Made by a program: the position numbers and the translations under genes. 64,000 nucleotides of DNA, taken from assembly GCF_005490985.1 (NCBI RefSeq), contig NZ_CP027869.1:558001-622000 (forward strand), read 5' to 3'. Below, one piece after another: positions 1 through 8,156 of this stretch. The notes below the pieces were generated by a model. The model had not been told where the DNA came from and made no database searches. It was given only the letters and a program-made list of their open reading frames with translations. The first letter of the stretch is position 1, and every line of letters begins with the position of its first letter. Source of the stretch: Curtobacterium sp. SGAir0471. Lineage in GTDB: Bacteria > Actinomycetota > Actinomycetes > Actinomycetales > Microbacteriaceae.

Positions 1-294
1 CGTGCCGACGGTCGCGAGCGCACCCTCCTGTCGAGCGACCTGCCGATCGGGCTGCACCCCGCTGGGTTCGCCCGCTCGTCGGGGTCGCTCGAGCTCGAGC
101 CCGGCGACGTCCTCGTGATCGTCAGCGACGGGGCGCTCGAGCTGTGGGACTCGACCCTGACCTCGCTGTCACGGCTCGGTGCCATGTGGCGTGAGGAGCC
201 CGAGATCGAGCCGTTCCTCGCCCGGGTGCGCGCCCGCGCGCTCGAGCACGACCCCGGTGACGACCTGACGGTCGTCGTGCTCGCGCGCGACTGA
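1..294 (+). CDS. SpoIIE/PP2C-type serine phosphatase, C-terminal fragment
   Basis: The window opens inside this gene, and reading frame 1 is open to a TGA at 292-294, giving 97 residues. The fragment has the C-terminal pattern of SpoIIE/RsbU phosphatases: a VIVSDGALELWD segment, with the metal-binding Asp of the IVSDG motif, and a terminal DPGDDLTVVVLARD segment with the conserved DDxTVVV strand. Such enzymes dephosphorylate anti-sigma-factor antagonists or act as two-component outputs. The N-terminal sensor part lies outside the window, so the input signal is unknown. A strong hairpin follows at 357-400, shared with the convergent purC gene. The family call is fairly safe; the specific partner cannot be told. 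Confidence 0.75.
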   Translation, partial: RADGRERTLLSSDLPIGLHPAGFARSSGSLELEPGDVLVIVSDGALELWDSTLTSLSRLGAMWREEPEIEPFLARVRARALEHDPGDDLTVVVLARD

Positions 295-356
295 CGCGTC
301 TGCTGCCCGTCGCGACGGCCGCCGAACGCGACGGACCGCCGGACGCGACGGACCGC

Positions 357-400
357 CGGACGGGAGGCGCGTGGCGGTCTCGCCGCGCGCCTCCCGTCCG
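357..400. terminator. bidirectional hairpin between phosphatase and purC
   Basis: Perfect 15-bp arms at 357-371 and 386-400 (core CGGACGGGAGGCGCG and its complement) enclose a loop that can pair further. It sits between two convergent genes and has no T-tract, as is common in high-GC actinobacteria. It belongs to the dispersed GGACGGGAGGC stem family described in the findings. Confidence 0.7.
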
Positions 401-441
401 TCACGCGGTCGCGACGCGCCCCGCTGCGGACGTCGCGCGGG

Positions 442-1311
442 TCAGGCGCCGAGGCGCTCGATGAGCTCCGCGTAGCGCGCGGCGGTCCGGTCGACGATCT
501 CCTGCGGCAACACCGGCGGCGTGCCCTGCCGGTCCCAGTTCGCGCTGAGCCAGTCGCGCACGATCTGCTTGTCGAACGAGTCCGTCCGGTTGCCGGAGCG
601 GGCGTCCCAGTAGCGGCTGGAATCACTGGTCAGGACCTCGTCGGCGATCCGGATCGTGCCGTCCGAGTCCCGTCCGAACTCGAACTTCGTGTCGGCGATC
701 ACGACGTCGTGCTCGAGGGCGATCGCCGCTGCCTCGCCGTAGACACGCAGCGAGAGTTCGCGGAGGGCCTCGGCGTCCTCGCGCCCGACGAGCTCGACGG
801 TCTGCTCGAACGAGATGTTCTCGTCGTGCTCGCCCTGCGGTGCCTTGTACGCCGGCGTGTAGATCGGCGCGGGCAGCCGGTCGCCCTCGGACAGTCCGGC
901 GGGCAGGGGGACGCCGCACACGCTCTGCGTCTCGCGGTACTCGGCCCAGCCGCTGCCGACCAGGTAGCCCCGGACGACGCACTCGACCGGGAACATGTCG
1001 AGCGGCAGCACGTGCATCGACCGGGCCGCGACGGCCTCGGGCACCGCGGTGCCGCCGGTGCCAAGCGCGACGAGGTGGTTGGGGACGTCGGCGATCCGGT
1101 CGAACCAGAACCGCGACAGCCGTGTCAGCAGTTCGCCCTTGCCGGGGATCGGCGGTTCGAGCGCGAAGTCGTAGGCGCTGACCCGGTCGGAGGCGACGAG
1201 CAGCAGCTCGGATGCGCTCGCGACGTCGTCCACACCCGCGGGGACGTAGAGCTCGCGGACCTTGCCCGACGAGACGTGCCGCCAGCCCGGCAGCTCCGGC
1301 GCGGCGGTCAC
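442..1311 (-). CDS. purC: phosphoribosylaminoimidazole-succinocarboxamide synthase
   Basis: 289 residues, a normal length for PurC. The enzyme joins CAIR and aspartate with ATP to give SAICAR in cytosolic IMP synthesis. The protein opens with WRHVSSGKVRELY, the conserved GK(V/T)R(D/E)(L/V)Y nucleotide-binding start. It carries the C-terminal signature IADEVLTSDSSRYW together with DTKFEFG in the middle of the chain. The start is a GTG at 1309-1311 that overlaps the purD stop by 4 bp (GTGA), so the two genes are translationally coupled in the order purD-purC. An open frame continues far upstream in the same phase but has no gene-like sequence, so the overlap start is preferred. Confidence 0.95.
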   Translation of the reverse strand: MTAAPELPGWRHVSSGKVRELYVPAGVDDVASASELLLVASDRVSAYDFALEPPIPGKGELLTRLSRFWFDRIADVPNHLVALGTGGTAVPEAVAARSMHVLPLDMFPVECVVRGYLVGSGWAEYRETQSVCGVPLPAGLSEGDRLPAPIYTPAYKAPQGEHDENISFEQTVELVGREDAEALRELSLRVYGEAAAIALEHDVVIADTKFEFGRDSDGTIRIADEVLTSDSSRYWDARSGNRTDSFDKQIVRDWLSANWDRQGTPPVLPQEIVDRTAARYAELIERLGA

Positions 1312-2576
1312 CGGGCGACCTTCGCGGCGATGTCGGTGCGGTACTGCGCGCCCTGGAGCGTGATGTCGCCGACCCCGGCGTAGGCGCGCTCCCGGGCCTG
1401 GGCGAAGTCGGCGCCGGTCGCGACGACGCTCAGCACGCGGCCGCCGGTCGCGACCAGGTCGTCGTCGAGCACCGCGGTCGCCGCGTGCGCGACGGACACG
1501 CCCTCGCGCGCCTCGGCGGCGTCGATGCCCGTGATGACCCGGCCGGTGTGCGGGTTCTCCGGGTAGCCCTCGCTCGCGAGCACCACCGTCACCGCGACGT
1601 CGTCGCTGAAGGTCGGCTGCGGCGCCGACGCGAGCTGGCCCGTCGCCGCCGCGGTCAGCAGGCCGCTGAGTGGCGTGGTCAGACGGGGGAGCACCACCTG
1701 GGTCTCCGGGTCGCCGAAGCGCGCGTTGAACTCGATCACGCGCACGCCCTGCTCGGTCACGATGAGCCCGCAGTAGAGCAGGCCGATGAACGGCGTGCCC
1801 TCGTGCTCGAGTCGACGGACGGTGGGGAGTGCGACGAGCTCGGTGACCTCGGCGACGAAGGCCTGCTCGGACTCCCACCGGTCGGTGAGCCACGGCAGGG
1901 GCGAGTACGCGCCCATCCCGCCGGTGTTCGGGCCGGTGTCGCCGTCGCCGAGGCGCTTGTGGTCCTGTGCGGGGCTGAGCGCGCGGACGTCGTGCCCGTC
2001 GCTGAGGAAGAACAGCGAGACCTCTTCGCCGTCGAGGAACTCCTCGACCACGACACGGCCGTGCTGCAGCCAGTAGGTGGCGTGGTCGATCGCCGCCTGA
2101 CGGTCCTCGGTCACCAGGACGCCCTTGCCCGCGGCGAGCCCGTCGGCCTTGACGACGTACGGGGCACCGAGCTCGTCGATCGCGGCGACGGCCTCGTCCG
2201 CGGTGCCGGCGTACACCGGGCGCCCGGTCGGCACCCCGGCCTCGGACATGATGCGCTTGGCGAAGGCCTTCGAGCCCTCGAGCTGCGCGGCGGCCCTGCT
2301 CGGCCCGAACACCGGGATGCCCCGCGTCCGCAGCGGGTCGGCGACGCCGGCGATGAGGGGTGCCTCCGGCCCGACGACGACGAGCTCGACGCCGTTCTCG
2401 ATCGCGTACTCGGCGACCAGTTCGCCGTTCGTGGGGTCGAGCGACACGGTCTCGACGTCGGCCGCGATGCCGGCATTGCCGGGGGCCGCCGTGATGACGT
2501 GTCCGGCTCGCTCCGCCAGGAGGGCCGTGATGATCGCGTGCTCGCGGGCACCGGAACCGAGGACGAGGATTCGCAC
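1308..2576 (-). CDS. purD: phosphoribosylamine-glycine ligase
   Basis: 422 residues, the usual PurD length. It makes GAR from phosphoribosylamine, glycine and ATP. The Rossmann-like start is RILVLGSGAREHAI. The ATP-grasp core includes the ADGLAAGKGV loop near residue 145 and the NARFGDPETQVVLPRL signature near residue 280. The start is GTG at 2574-2576. A TAGGCT -10 box ends exactly 6 nt upstream, so the message is predicted to be leaderless. It is the first gene of the purD-purC pair and divergent from the small gene at 2634. Confidence 0.96.
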   Translation of the reverse strand: MRILVLGSGAREHAIITALLAERAGHVITAAPGNAGIAADVETVSLDPTNGELVAEYAIENGVELVVVGPEAPLIAGVADPLRTRGIPVFGPSRAAAQLEGSKAFAKRIMSEAGVPTGRPVYAGTADEAVAAIDELGAPYVVKADGLAAGKGVLVTEDRQAAIDHATYWLQHGRVVVEEFLDGEEVSLFFLSDGHDVRALSPAQDHKRLGDGDTGPNTGGMGAYSPLPWLTDRWESEQAFVAEVTELVALPTVRRLEHEGTPFIGLLYCGLIVTEQGVRVIEFNARFGDPETQVVLPRLTTPLSGLLTAAATGQLASAPQPTFSDDVAVTVVLASEGYPENPHTGRVITGIDAAEAREGVSVAHAATAVLDDDLVATGGRVLSVVATGADFAQARERAYAGVGDITLQGAQYRTDIAAKVAR

Positions 2577-2633
2577 CCGGCAAGCCTACCGAGCGCGACA
2601 CGCCGCCCGCGATGCGAGGGCTAGCCTGTGGAC

Positions 2634-2996
2634 ATGCCGCCGAAGAGGATCGAGGACGCCGAGGGACGCGCAGCGCTCGCCGCCGTGCGCGCGGGGTCGA
2701 CGGTCCGGTCGGACGTCGCGACGGCGGTGCGGTGGACCCTGCAGCGGCTGGCCGACGACGTCCCCGGCAACAGCGTCGAGGTCCGCGTCCCGCCGTTCGC
2801 CGCGGTGCAGGCAGTCCCCGGGCCGCGGCACACCCGCGGGACACCGCCGAACGTGGTGGAGACCGACGCCGTGACCTGGTTGGCGCTGGCGCAGGGGGAG
2901 CTGCGGTGGGACGAGGCCCTCGCGGCGGCGCGGGTCAGCGCGTCCGGGTCGCGCGCCGACCTGACGGCGTTCCTGCCGGTCCGCACCGCGGCCTGA
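2634..2996 (+). CDS. SCP2-like 'sterol carrier family' small protein
   Basis: 120 residues from the ATG at 2634. An in-frame GTG at 2628 is possible, but a TAGCCT box ends at 2627, so the ATG lies at the expected transcription start of a leaderless mRNA. The sequence (VPPFAAVQAVPGPRHTRGTPPNVVETDAVTWLALAQGE...W) resembles the small sterol-carrier/MDMPI-C-like proteins found beside purine genes in many actinobacteria. A known example of that setting is the gene before purF in mycobacteria. No catalytic motif is visible and the biochemical role is unknown. It is divergent from purD with a 57-bp shared promoter region. Confidence 0.7.
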   Translation: MPPKRIEDAEGRAALAAVRAGSTVRSDVATAVRWTLQRLADDVPGNSVEVRVPPFAAVQAVPGPRHTRGTPPNVVETDAVTWLALAQGELRWDEALAAARVSASGSRADLTAFLPVRTAA

Positions 2997-3319
2997 GGAC
3001 TGCTGCCGACGAGCCGGCGCGATCGTGCAGCCTGGCTCAGCGACTTAGGTAGGTCCTACCGATGTGGTCGGCCGCTCCGCCCCCGTAGCGTGGAAGTCGC
3101 CGGGATTCGGACCCGACCCGAACGGGTCCGAACCCGGCGACAGGGTCAAAGGTACGCGACATACTGCGTTCGTTGTCAACCGCCGCGGCGAGTCGTGCTG
3201 CAAACCGCAACGATCGTGGTCTCGTCAGGGACCTTTCCTGATGCGCCGTCACGTTCTGCGGCTCCCGGCGGGCCCGGCCGGTGGACGTCGGCCGGTGGAC
3301 GCCCGTCCGTCGACGTCGG
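2997..3319. other. gene-free 323 bp with hairpin and minus-strand promoter-like boxes
   Basis: No convincing coding sequence. The main feature is a hairpin at 3096-3141: arms of about 19 bp (3096-3115 and 3123-3141, one bulged A) around a 7-nt loop. On the minus strand a TTGACA box (complement of 3174-3179) lies 19 nt from TACCTT (complement of 3149-3154). A transcript from there would begin right at the hairpin. A smaller palindrome of GGTAGG/CCTACC lies at 3048-3060. This could be a terminator, an sRNA start or a relic repeat. Confidence 0.45.
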
Positions 3320-5911
3320 TCAGCGAGCGCCGAGCAGCTCCGCCAGCTCCGACCGCGCGTGCACGTCCCACTTCGCGAAGATCCGCGACACGTGCGCGTC
3401 GACCGTCCGGACGCTCAGGCTCAGCGTCTCCGCGATCCGTCGGTTGCTGAGGCCCTGCGCCACGAGCTCGGCGACCTCGTACTCCCGGTTCGTCAGCGGC
3501 GCACGGACGCGTCCCGCCGACACCGCCATGCCGTGCGACGCGAGGACCCCCTGCGCCGCGACGATCCGTGACCGATCGTCCGCGAGCACGGCGTCGGCGT
3601 ACTCGACGATCGCGCCGGCGAGCGGACCGTCGACGCGGGCCGCGGCCTCCCGCATCCGCGAGAGCGACGCGGCGGTGTCCCGTCCGGTCGTCATGTCGTG
3701 CGTGTAGTGCTGCGTCACCGCGTACATCACGTGCAACCACGAGCCCTCGCGGGTGCTGCGCTCGATGATCTCGTCGGCGTGCCGCAGACCAGCCGGGTTG
3801 CCGAGCACGGTCTCGGTCCACGCGATCGAGACCGCGACCTGCTCGCCGGTGATCCGCATCGCGCGGCCCGGCGTCGTGCGCGCGCGCTCGAGGGCCTCGG
3901 CAGCGCGCTCCGTGTCGCCGGCGTAGGCGTACGCCATGGCCAGGCGCGCCCAGGGGTACGCCGCGAAGCCGCCGTGGTCGGCCACGTCGTAGCGTTCGCA
4001 CGCGGCGGAGAACGCGGCGATCGCGTCGTCCCACCGGCGCTGCCCGATCGCGTGGTTGCCGAGCCCGATGAGCTCGAGCGTGAAGTCGTACTTCAGGAAC
4101 GGGCTGCCGCGCCGGACCGGGATCTCCGTGACCAGGTCGGCCATGTCCCCGCGCCAGACCTGGACCTGGTGGAGCACGGAGACGTTCTCGCCGACGCCCC
4201 AGGGCGCAACCTCGATGTGCTCGACCGCGGTGGCGATCGCACGACGGGCGAACGCGGCGGCCTCCTCGAGCCGACCCTCGGTGGCGAGGGCCATCGTCAC
4301 GCACGGCGCGACACAGAGGAACGACACCGGCACGGTCGGCTGCTGCAGGATGCGGGACCGCTCGATCTCCGCGCGGACCTCGGCGAACCGTCCGCCCCAG
4401 CCCAGGTGCGCGAGCCGGAGGAGCCGCACGTGCTCGGCGGTCTCCGGGCCGACCAGCGGCATCAGTTCCTCGGAGAGCGCCACCGCGGCGTCGACGTCGT
4501 CGTCGTGGAACTGCCGGATGTTCGCGAGGGTCTCGCACGCCTCGACCACGACGGCGTCGTCGATCTCGCCGGCACGCTTCCGGGCGAGGTCCCACGCGGC
4601 CTCGGCGTCGACGCGACCGGCCTCGCGCCCGGTGCTGTACGAGTGCGCGAGCGACCGCAGGCAGTGGGCGGTCACCCGCTCGGTGGCCGAGAGTGCGGTG
4701 CGGAGCGCGGCGGAGGCCAGGGCGACGGCGCTCTCGTGCTCCTGCAGCCGGACGGCGACCTGGGTGGCGTCGAGCAGCTGACCGACCGGGGGCAGCACGC
4801 CGCACTCGAGCGACCAGAGCGCGGCGCGGAGCCGGGCGGCGGGCGGTGCACCCTCGGGCCGCGTGGTCCGGAAGGCGTTGGCCCGGGCGAACAGCGCCGT
4901 GCGCCGGGCGACCGGGACGAGGCCGCGGACGACCTCGCCCACGAGCGGGTGCGACGGCCGCACGATGCTCGTGCCGTCCTCGGCGGAGTCGACGGCGACC
5001 AGTCCGAGCGCGACGACCCGGTCGACGTCGCCGCCGGACACCAGACCGAGCAGGCGGGCGAGCGGGATCGGGTCGGCGAGCGCGACGATGTCGACGACGT
5101 CGCGCAGGTCCTCGGGCAGCGTGCCGAGCTCGGTGCGGTACATGTCCGCCAGGCTGTTCGACGCCGTGATCCGGCCCCGCCAGTACCACCCCGTCGCGGT
5201 CTGGTCGAGCGCGCCCGAGGCGAGCGCGGCCCGGACCACCTCGCGCAGGTAGAGCGGGTTGCCGGCGGTCGCGCGGTGCACGCGCTCGGTCGACGCGGTC
5301 TCGAGCTGCGCGCCGAGTGCCTGCGCGACGACCTCGCCGGTCTCGTGCAGGTCGAGCGGCGCCAGGTCGATGCGCTCGAGCAGGTCGTCCTGCCAGAGCG
5401 CGCGGAGCGGGTCCGACAGCGCGGTGAAGTCGCGGCACGTCAGCACGAGCCGGGCGCCCTGGTCGCGGACGAGCCAGGCGACGTAGCGCGCCGAGATGGC
5501 GTCGAGGTGGTCGGCGTCGTCGACGCGCAGCACGACGTCGCGGTCGGCCAGGTCGTCGGTCTCGCGCAGCCGCTGGGCGGCGGCAGCGTCGTCCACCAGC
5601 TCGGCGAGGGCGGCCGGCAGCTCCCCGAAGCGGTCCGCGACGGCGCCGAACGGCATCGAGCGGCCCGCTGCGACCGCGGTGATCGGCACGACGACGGTCC
5701 GGCCGGTGGTGTCGCGGCGGGCGACCCGGTCGGTGACCCTGGCGGCGGTCGAGGTCTTGCCCAGCCCCGGTGCGCCGACGATCGCGACGCTCCAACGGTG
5801 CTCGGCGACGACGGAGACCGCGCGGTCCTCCTCGCGGCGCTGCACGATCGGCCACGGCACGCGTGCGGGCGTGCGGGGTCGGCGACGCCCACGGATGGAC
5901 TGCTCGTGCAC
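3320..5911 (-). CDS. LAL-type LuxR family transcriptional regulator with ATPase domain
   Basis: 863 residues from the GTG at 5909-5911. LAL regulators combine an N-terminal STAND-type ATPase, a helical or TPR middle and a C-terminal LuxR HTH. The Walker A (GAPGLGKT) lies near residues 46-53. A hydrophobic Walker B-like strand (VLRVDDADHLDA) follows about 85 residues later. The HTH (LTNREYEVAELVAQGLSNRRIAETLSL split over the last ~60 residues) ends the protein. The open frame extends upstream to 6334, but that part is a shadow of the divergent gene at 6114. No target operon is obvious; the nearest is the small membrane protein across the promoter region. Confidence 0.88.
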   Translation of the reverse strand: MHEQSIRGRRRPRTPARVPWPIVQRREEDRAVSVVAEHRWSVAIVGAPGLGKTSTAARVTDRVARRDTTGRTVVVPITAVAAGRSMPFGAVADRFGELPAALAELVDDAAAAQRLRETDDLADRDVVLRVDDADHLDAISARYVAWLVRDQGARLVLTCRDFTALSDPLRALWQDDLLERIDLAPLDLHETGEVVAQALGAQLETASTERVHRATAGNPLYLREVVRAALASGALDQTATGWYWRGRITASNSLADMYRTELGTLPEDLRDVVDIVALADPIPLARLLGLVSGGDVDRVVALGLVAVDSAEDGTSIVRPSHPLVGEVVRGLVPVARRTALFARANAFRTTRPEGAPPAARLRAALWSLECGVLPPVGQLLDATQVAVRLQEHESAVALASAALRTALSATERVTAHCLRSLAHSYSTGREAGRVDAEAAWDLARKRAGEIDDAVVVEACETLANIRQFHDDDVDAAVALSEELMPLVGPETAEHVRLLRLAHLGWGGRFAEVRAEIERSRILQQPTVPVSFLCVAPCVTMALATEGRLEEAAAFARRAIATAVEHIEVAPWGVGENVSVLHQVQVWRGDMADLVTEIPVRRGSPFLKYDFTLELIGLGNHAIGQRRWDDAIAAFSAACERYDVADHGGFAAYPWARLAMAYAYAGDTERAAEALERARTTPGRAMRITGEQVAVSIAWTETVLGNPAGLRHADEIIERSTREGSWLHVMYAVTQHYTHDMTTGRDTAASLSRMREAAARVDGPLAGAIVEYADAVLADDRSRIVAAQGVLASHGMAVSAGRVRAPLTNREYEVAELVAQGLSNRRIAETLSLSVRTVDAHVSRIFAKWDVHARSELAELLGAR

Positions 5912-6113
5912 CCCGTCACCTCCCGATCCTGGTCGTCCGTCTGCTCCCCCCGGCTCACGGATCCCGTTCCCGGGCTCCGACATCGTCCTCGACCGGGCGG
6001 TCGGTGTCGCACGGGATGCGTTCCGTGGATACCGACCGGTAGGGACATCATGCCCTGGATCGGCCGACGCGCAACAGGCCACGGCACCTTCCACAGTGGG
6101 GGACAATGGTCTG

Positions 6114-6542
6114 GTGAGCGACACCGACCGACCCGAAGACCGCCCGGCAGCGCCGGCCGCGACACCGGCTCCGAGCGCCGTCAGCTCGGCGGACGAGGTC
6201 ACCATCCGACGCGCGCCGAAGTTCGGCGTGTTCATCGTCGGCGGTGCGGTGCTCGGCTTCCTCGCGACGCTGCTCGTCGTGACGCTCACCATGGACATCG
6301 ACCGCGGCGACCAGCAGGACGCGAGCTTCGGCACGCTCGTCGGCTACTTCTCGCTCTGGGGCGTCACGATCGGCGCCTTCGCGGGGGCCGTCGTCGCGAT
6401 CGTGCTCGACCGGGTGTTCGCCCGCCGCGCCGCCCGCCTGACGGCGGAGCGCGTCGAGGTCGAGCCGGCCGAGGAGACCGTGGACGGCGAGGTCGAGGAC
6501 CACGGCGACGTGACCGGACCCGTCGAGCGCACCGACCGCTGA
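6114..6542 (+). CDS. conserved actinobacterial two-TM membrane protein
   Basis: 142 residues from a GTG at 6114. A GACAAT box ends 6 nt upstream, supporting a leaderless start. A disordered Pro/Ala N-terminus (about 30 residues) is followed by VTIRRAPKFGVFIVGGAVLGFLATLLVV (TM1), a short Asp-rich loop (DIDRGDQQD), TM2 (SLWGVTIGAFAGAVVAIVL) and an acidic C-terminal tail. The layout is common in Actinobacteria but the role is unknown to me. It is convergent with purF across a 42-bp perfect palindrome. Confidence 0.75.
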   Translation: MSDTDRPEDRPAAPAATPAPSAVSSADEVTIRRAPKFGVFIVGGAVLGFLATLLVVTLTMDIDRGDQQDASFGTLVGYFSLWGVTIGAFAGAVVAIVLDRVFARRAARLTAERVEVEPAEETVDGEVEDHGDVTGPVERTDR

Positions 6543-6560
6543 CGGTCGCTACCACACGAC

Positions 6561-6602
6561 GGACGGGAGGCCCGGTACCAGCTGGTACCGGGCCTCCCGT
6601 CC
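6561..6602. terminator. 42-bp perfect palindrome, bidirectional terminator
   Basis: 6561-6581 is the exact reverse complement of 6582-6602, with core GGCCCGGTACC inside the GGACGGGAGGC stem. It lies between the convergent genes ending at 6542 and 6628, which fits a terminator used from both sides. As RNA it must form a loop from the central bases. Confidence 0.8.
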
Positions 6603-6627
6603 GATGCGTGTCGCGTCGCGACGCGAC

Positions 6628-8085
6628 TCAGCTGAGCTGGTTCGCCTCCACCCACGACAGGTACTCCGGGGTCACCGTGCCGGTGACGTACTCGCCGGTG
6701 AAGCAGCTCATCTCGAGGTCGGTGACGTCCGAGCCCTCGATGATCGCGTCGCGCATGTCCGCCACCTCCTGGTAGATGAGGTGGTCGCTGCCGAGCACGC
6801 GGTTGATCTCCGGGATCTTCCGGTCGTGCGCGATGAGCTCGGCGCGCGTCGGCATGTTGATGCCGTACACGTGCGGGTAGCGCACCGGGGGAGCGGCGCT
6901 CGTGAACGTGACCTCGTTCGCACCGGCGGCGCGGGCCATCTCGACGATCTCGCGACTCGTCGTGCCGCGGACGATCGAGTCGTCGACGATCAGGATGTTC
7001 TTGCCCTTGAACTCGGACGACATCGCGTTGAGCTTCTGGCGCACCGAACGCTTGCGCTCGGCCTGCCCCGGCATGATGAACGTGCGGCCGACGTAGCGGT
7101 TCTTGAAGAAGCCCTCGCGGTAGTCGATGCCGAGCTTCTGCGCGACCTGCATGGCGGCCGGCCGGCTCGAGTCCGGGATCGGCATGACCACGTCGATGTC
7201 CCCGGTCGGGGCGTACTGCGCGATCGTGTCGGCCAGGCGGTTGCCGAGCCGGAGCCGGGCGTCGTACACGGAGATGCCGTTCATCACCGAGTCGGGACGC
7301 GCGAGGTAGACGTACTCGAACGAGCACGGCACCAGGCGCGGGTCCTTCGCGCACTGCCGGGCGTGCATCTGGCCGTTCATCTCGATGAAGACGGCCTCGC
7401 CCGGGGCGATGTCGCGGACGATCTCGTAGCCGCCCGACTCGAGCACCAGGGACTCGCTCGCGACGACCCACTCCGGCTGCCCGGCCTCGTCGAACTTGTG
7501 CCCGAGGATCAGCGGCCGGATGCCGTACGGGTCGCGGAACGCCAGCAGGCCGTGCCCGGCGATCGTGGCGATCGTGGCGTACGAGCCCTCGACGCGCTCG
7601 TGCACGCGCTCGACGGCGTCGAACACCTGACCGGCGTCGAGCTCGCTGCCGCGGACCTGGCCCTGGAGCTCGTGCGCCAGGACGTTCACCAGCAGCTCGG
7701 TGTCGCTCGTGGTGTTGAGGTGGCGGCGGTCGATGTCGAACAGCTCGCGGGTCAGCTCGCGGGTGTTCGTCAGGTTGCCGTTGTGGACGAGCACGATGCC
7801 GTAGGGCGCGTTCACGTAGAACGGCTGGGCCTCTTCCTCGTTGCTCGCGGCACCCTTCGTGGCGTACCGGACGTGCCCGAGGCCCATCGTGCCGAGCAGG
7901 GCACGCATGTCACGGGTGCGGAATGCTTCTCGGACGTGTCCACGCGTCTTGTGCATGTGGTGGACGCGACCCTCGACCGTGGCGATGCCCGTCGAGTCCT
8001 GGCCCCGGTGCTGCAGCAGCAGCAGGGCGTCGTAGATGGATTGGTTGACGGGCCCCTGCGCAACGAGGCCGACGATGCCGCACAT
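6628..8085 (-). CDS. purF: amidophosphoribosyltransferase
   Basis: 485 residues from an ATG at 8083-8085, chosen because it gives the N-terminal Met-Cys pair: the Cys becomes the Ntn nucleophile (MCGIVGLVAQG). PurF makes phosphoribosylamine from PRPP and glutamine, the first committed step of purine synthesis. The glutaminase domain fills about residues 2-240, with RGQDSTGIAT and HNGNLTN motifs. The PRPP loop ILIVDDSIVRGTTS lies near residue 355. Motifs GxAVFIE and CSFEYVYLARPDS match the family. It is divergent from purM with only 71 bp between the starts, so the two probably share control. Confidence 0.96.
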   Translation of the reverse strand: MCGIVGLVAQGPVNQSIYDALLLLQHRGQDSTGIATVEGRVHHMHKTRGHVREAFRTRDMRALLGTMGLGHVRYATKGAASNEEEAQPFYVNAPYGIVLVHNGNLTNTRELTRELFDIDRRHLNTTSDTELLVNVLAHELQGQVRGSELDAGQVFDAVERVHERVEGSYATIATIAGHGLLAFRDPYGIRPLILGHKFDEAGQPEWVVASESLVLESGGYEIVRDIAPGEAVFIEMNGQMHARQCAKDPRLVPCSFEYVYLARPDSVMNGISVYDARLRLGNRLADTIAQYAPTGDIDVVMPIPDSSRPAAMQVAQKLGIDYREGFFKNRYVGRTFIMPGQAERKRSVRQKLNAMSSEFKGKNILIVDDSIVRGTTSREIVEMARAAGANEVTFTSAAPPVRYPHVYGINMPTRAELIAHDRKIPEINRVLGSDHLIYQEVADMRDAIIEGSDVTDLEMSCFTGEYVTGTVTPEYLSWVEANQLS

Positions 8086-8156
8086 TCGCGGTGTGCTCCA
8101 GACCGTAGGATCGGGTGGTACCGAACAAGTCTGCCATGCTCCGCGGAGGACCACGC

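Noticed and set aside
442..2844. An 800-codon open frame spanning purC and most of purD
   Set aside because: Only the purC part is gene-like; upstream it is Arg-rich shadow of purD, and the GTG overlap start is clear.
3096..3141. tRNA-like GGGTCCGAATCCC arm on the minus strand
   Set aside because: Only 46 nt of structure; there is no anticodon arm or acceptor partner, so it is a simple hairpin.
3037..3252. 71-codon minus-strand ORF in the gene-free gap
   Set aside because: It runs through the hairpin, has an Arg/Ser shadow composition and no ribosome binding site.
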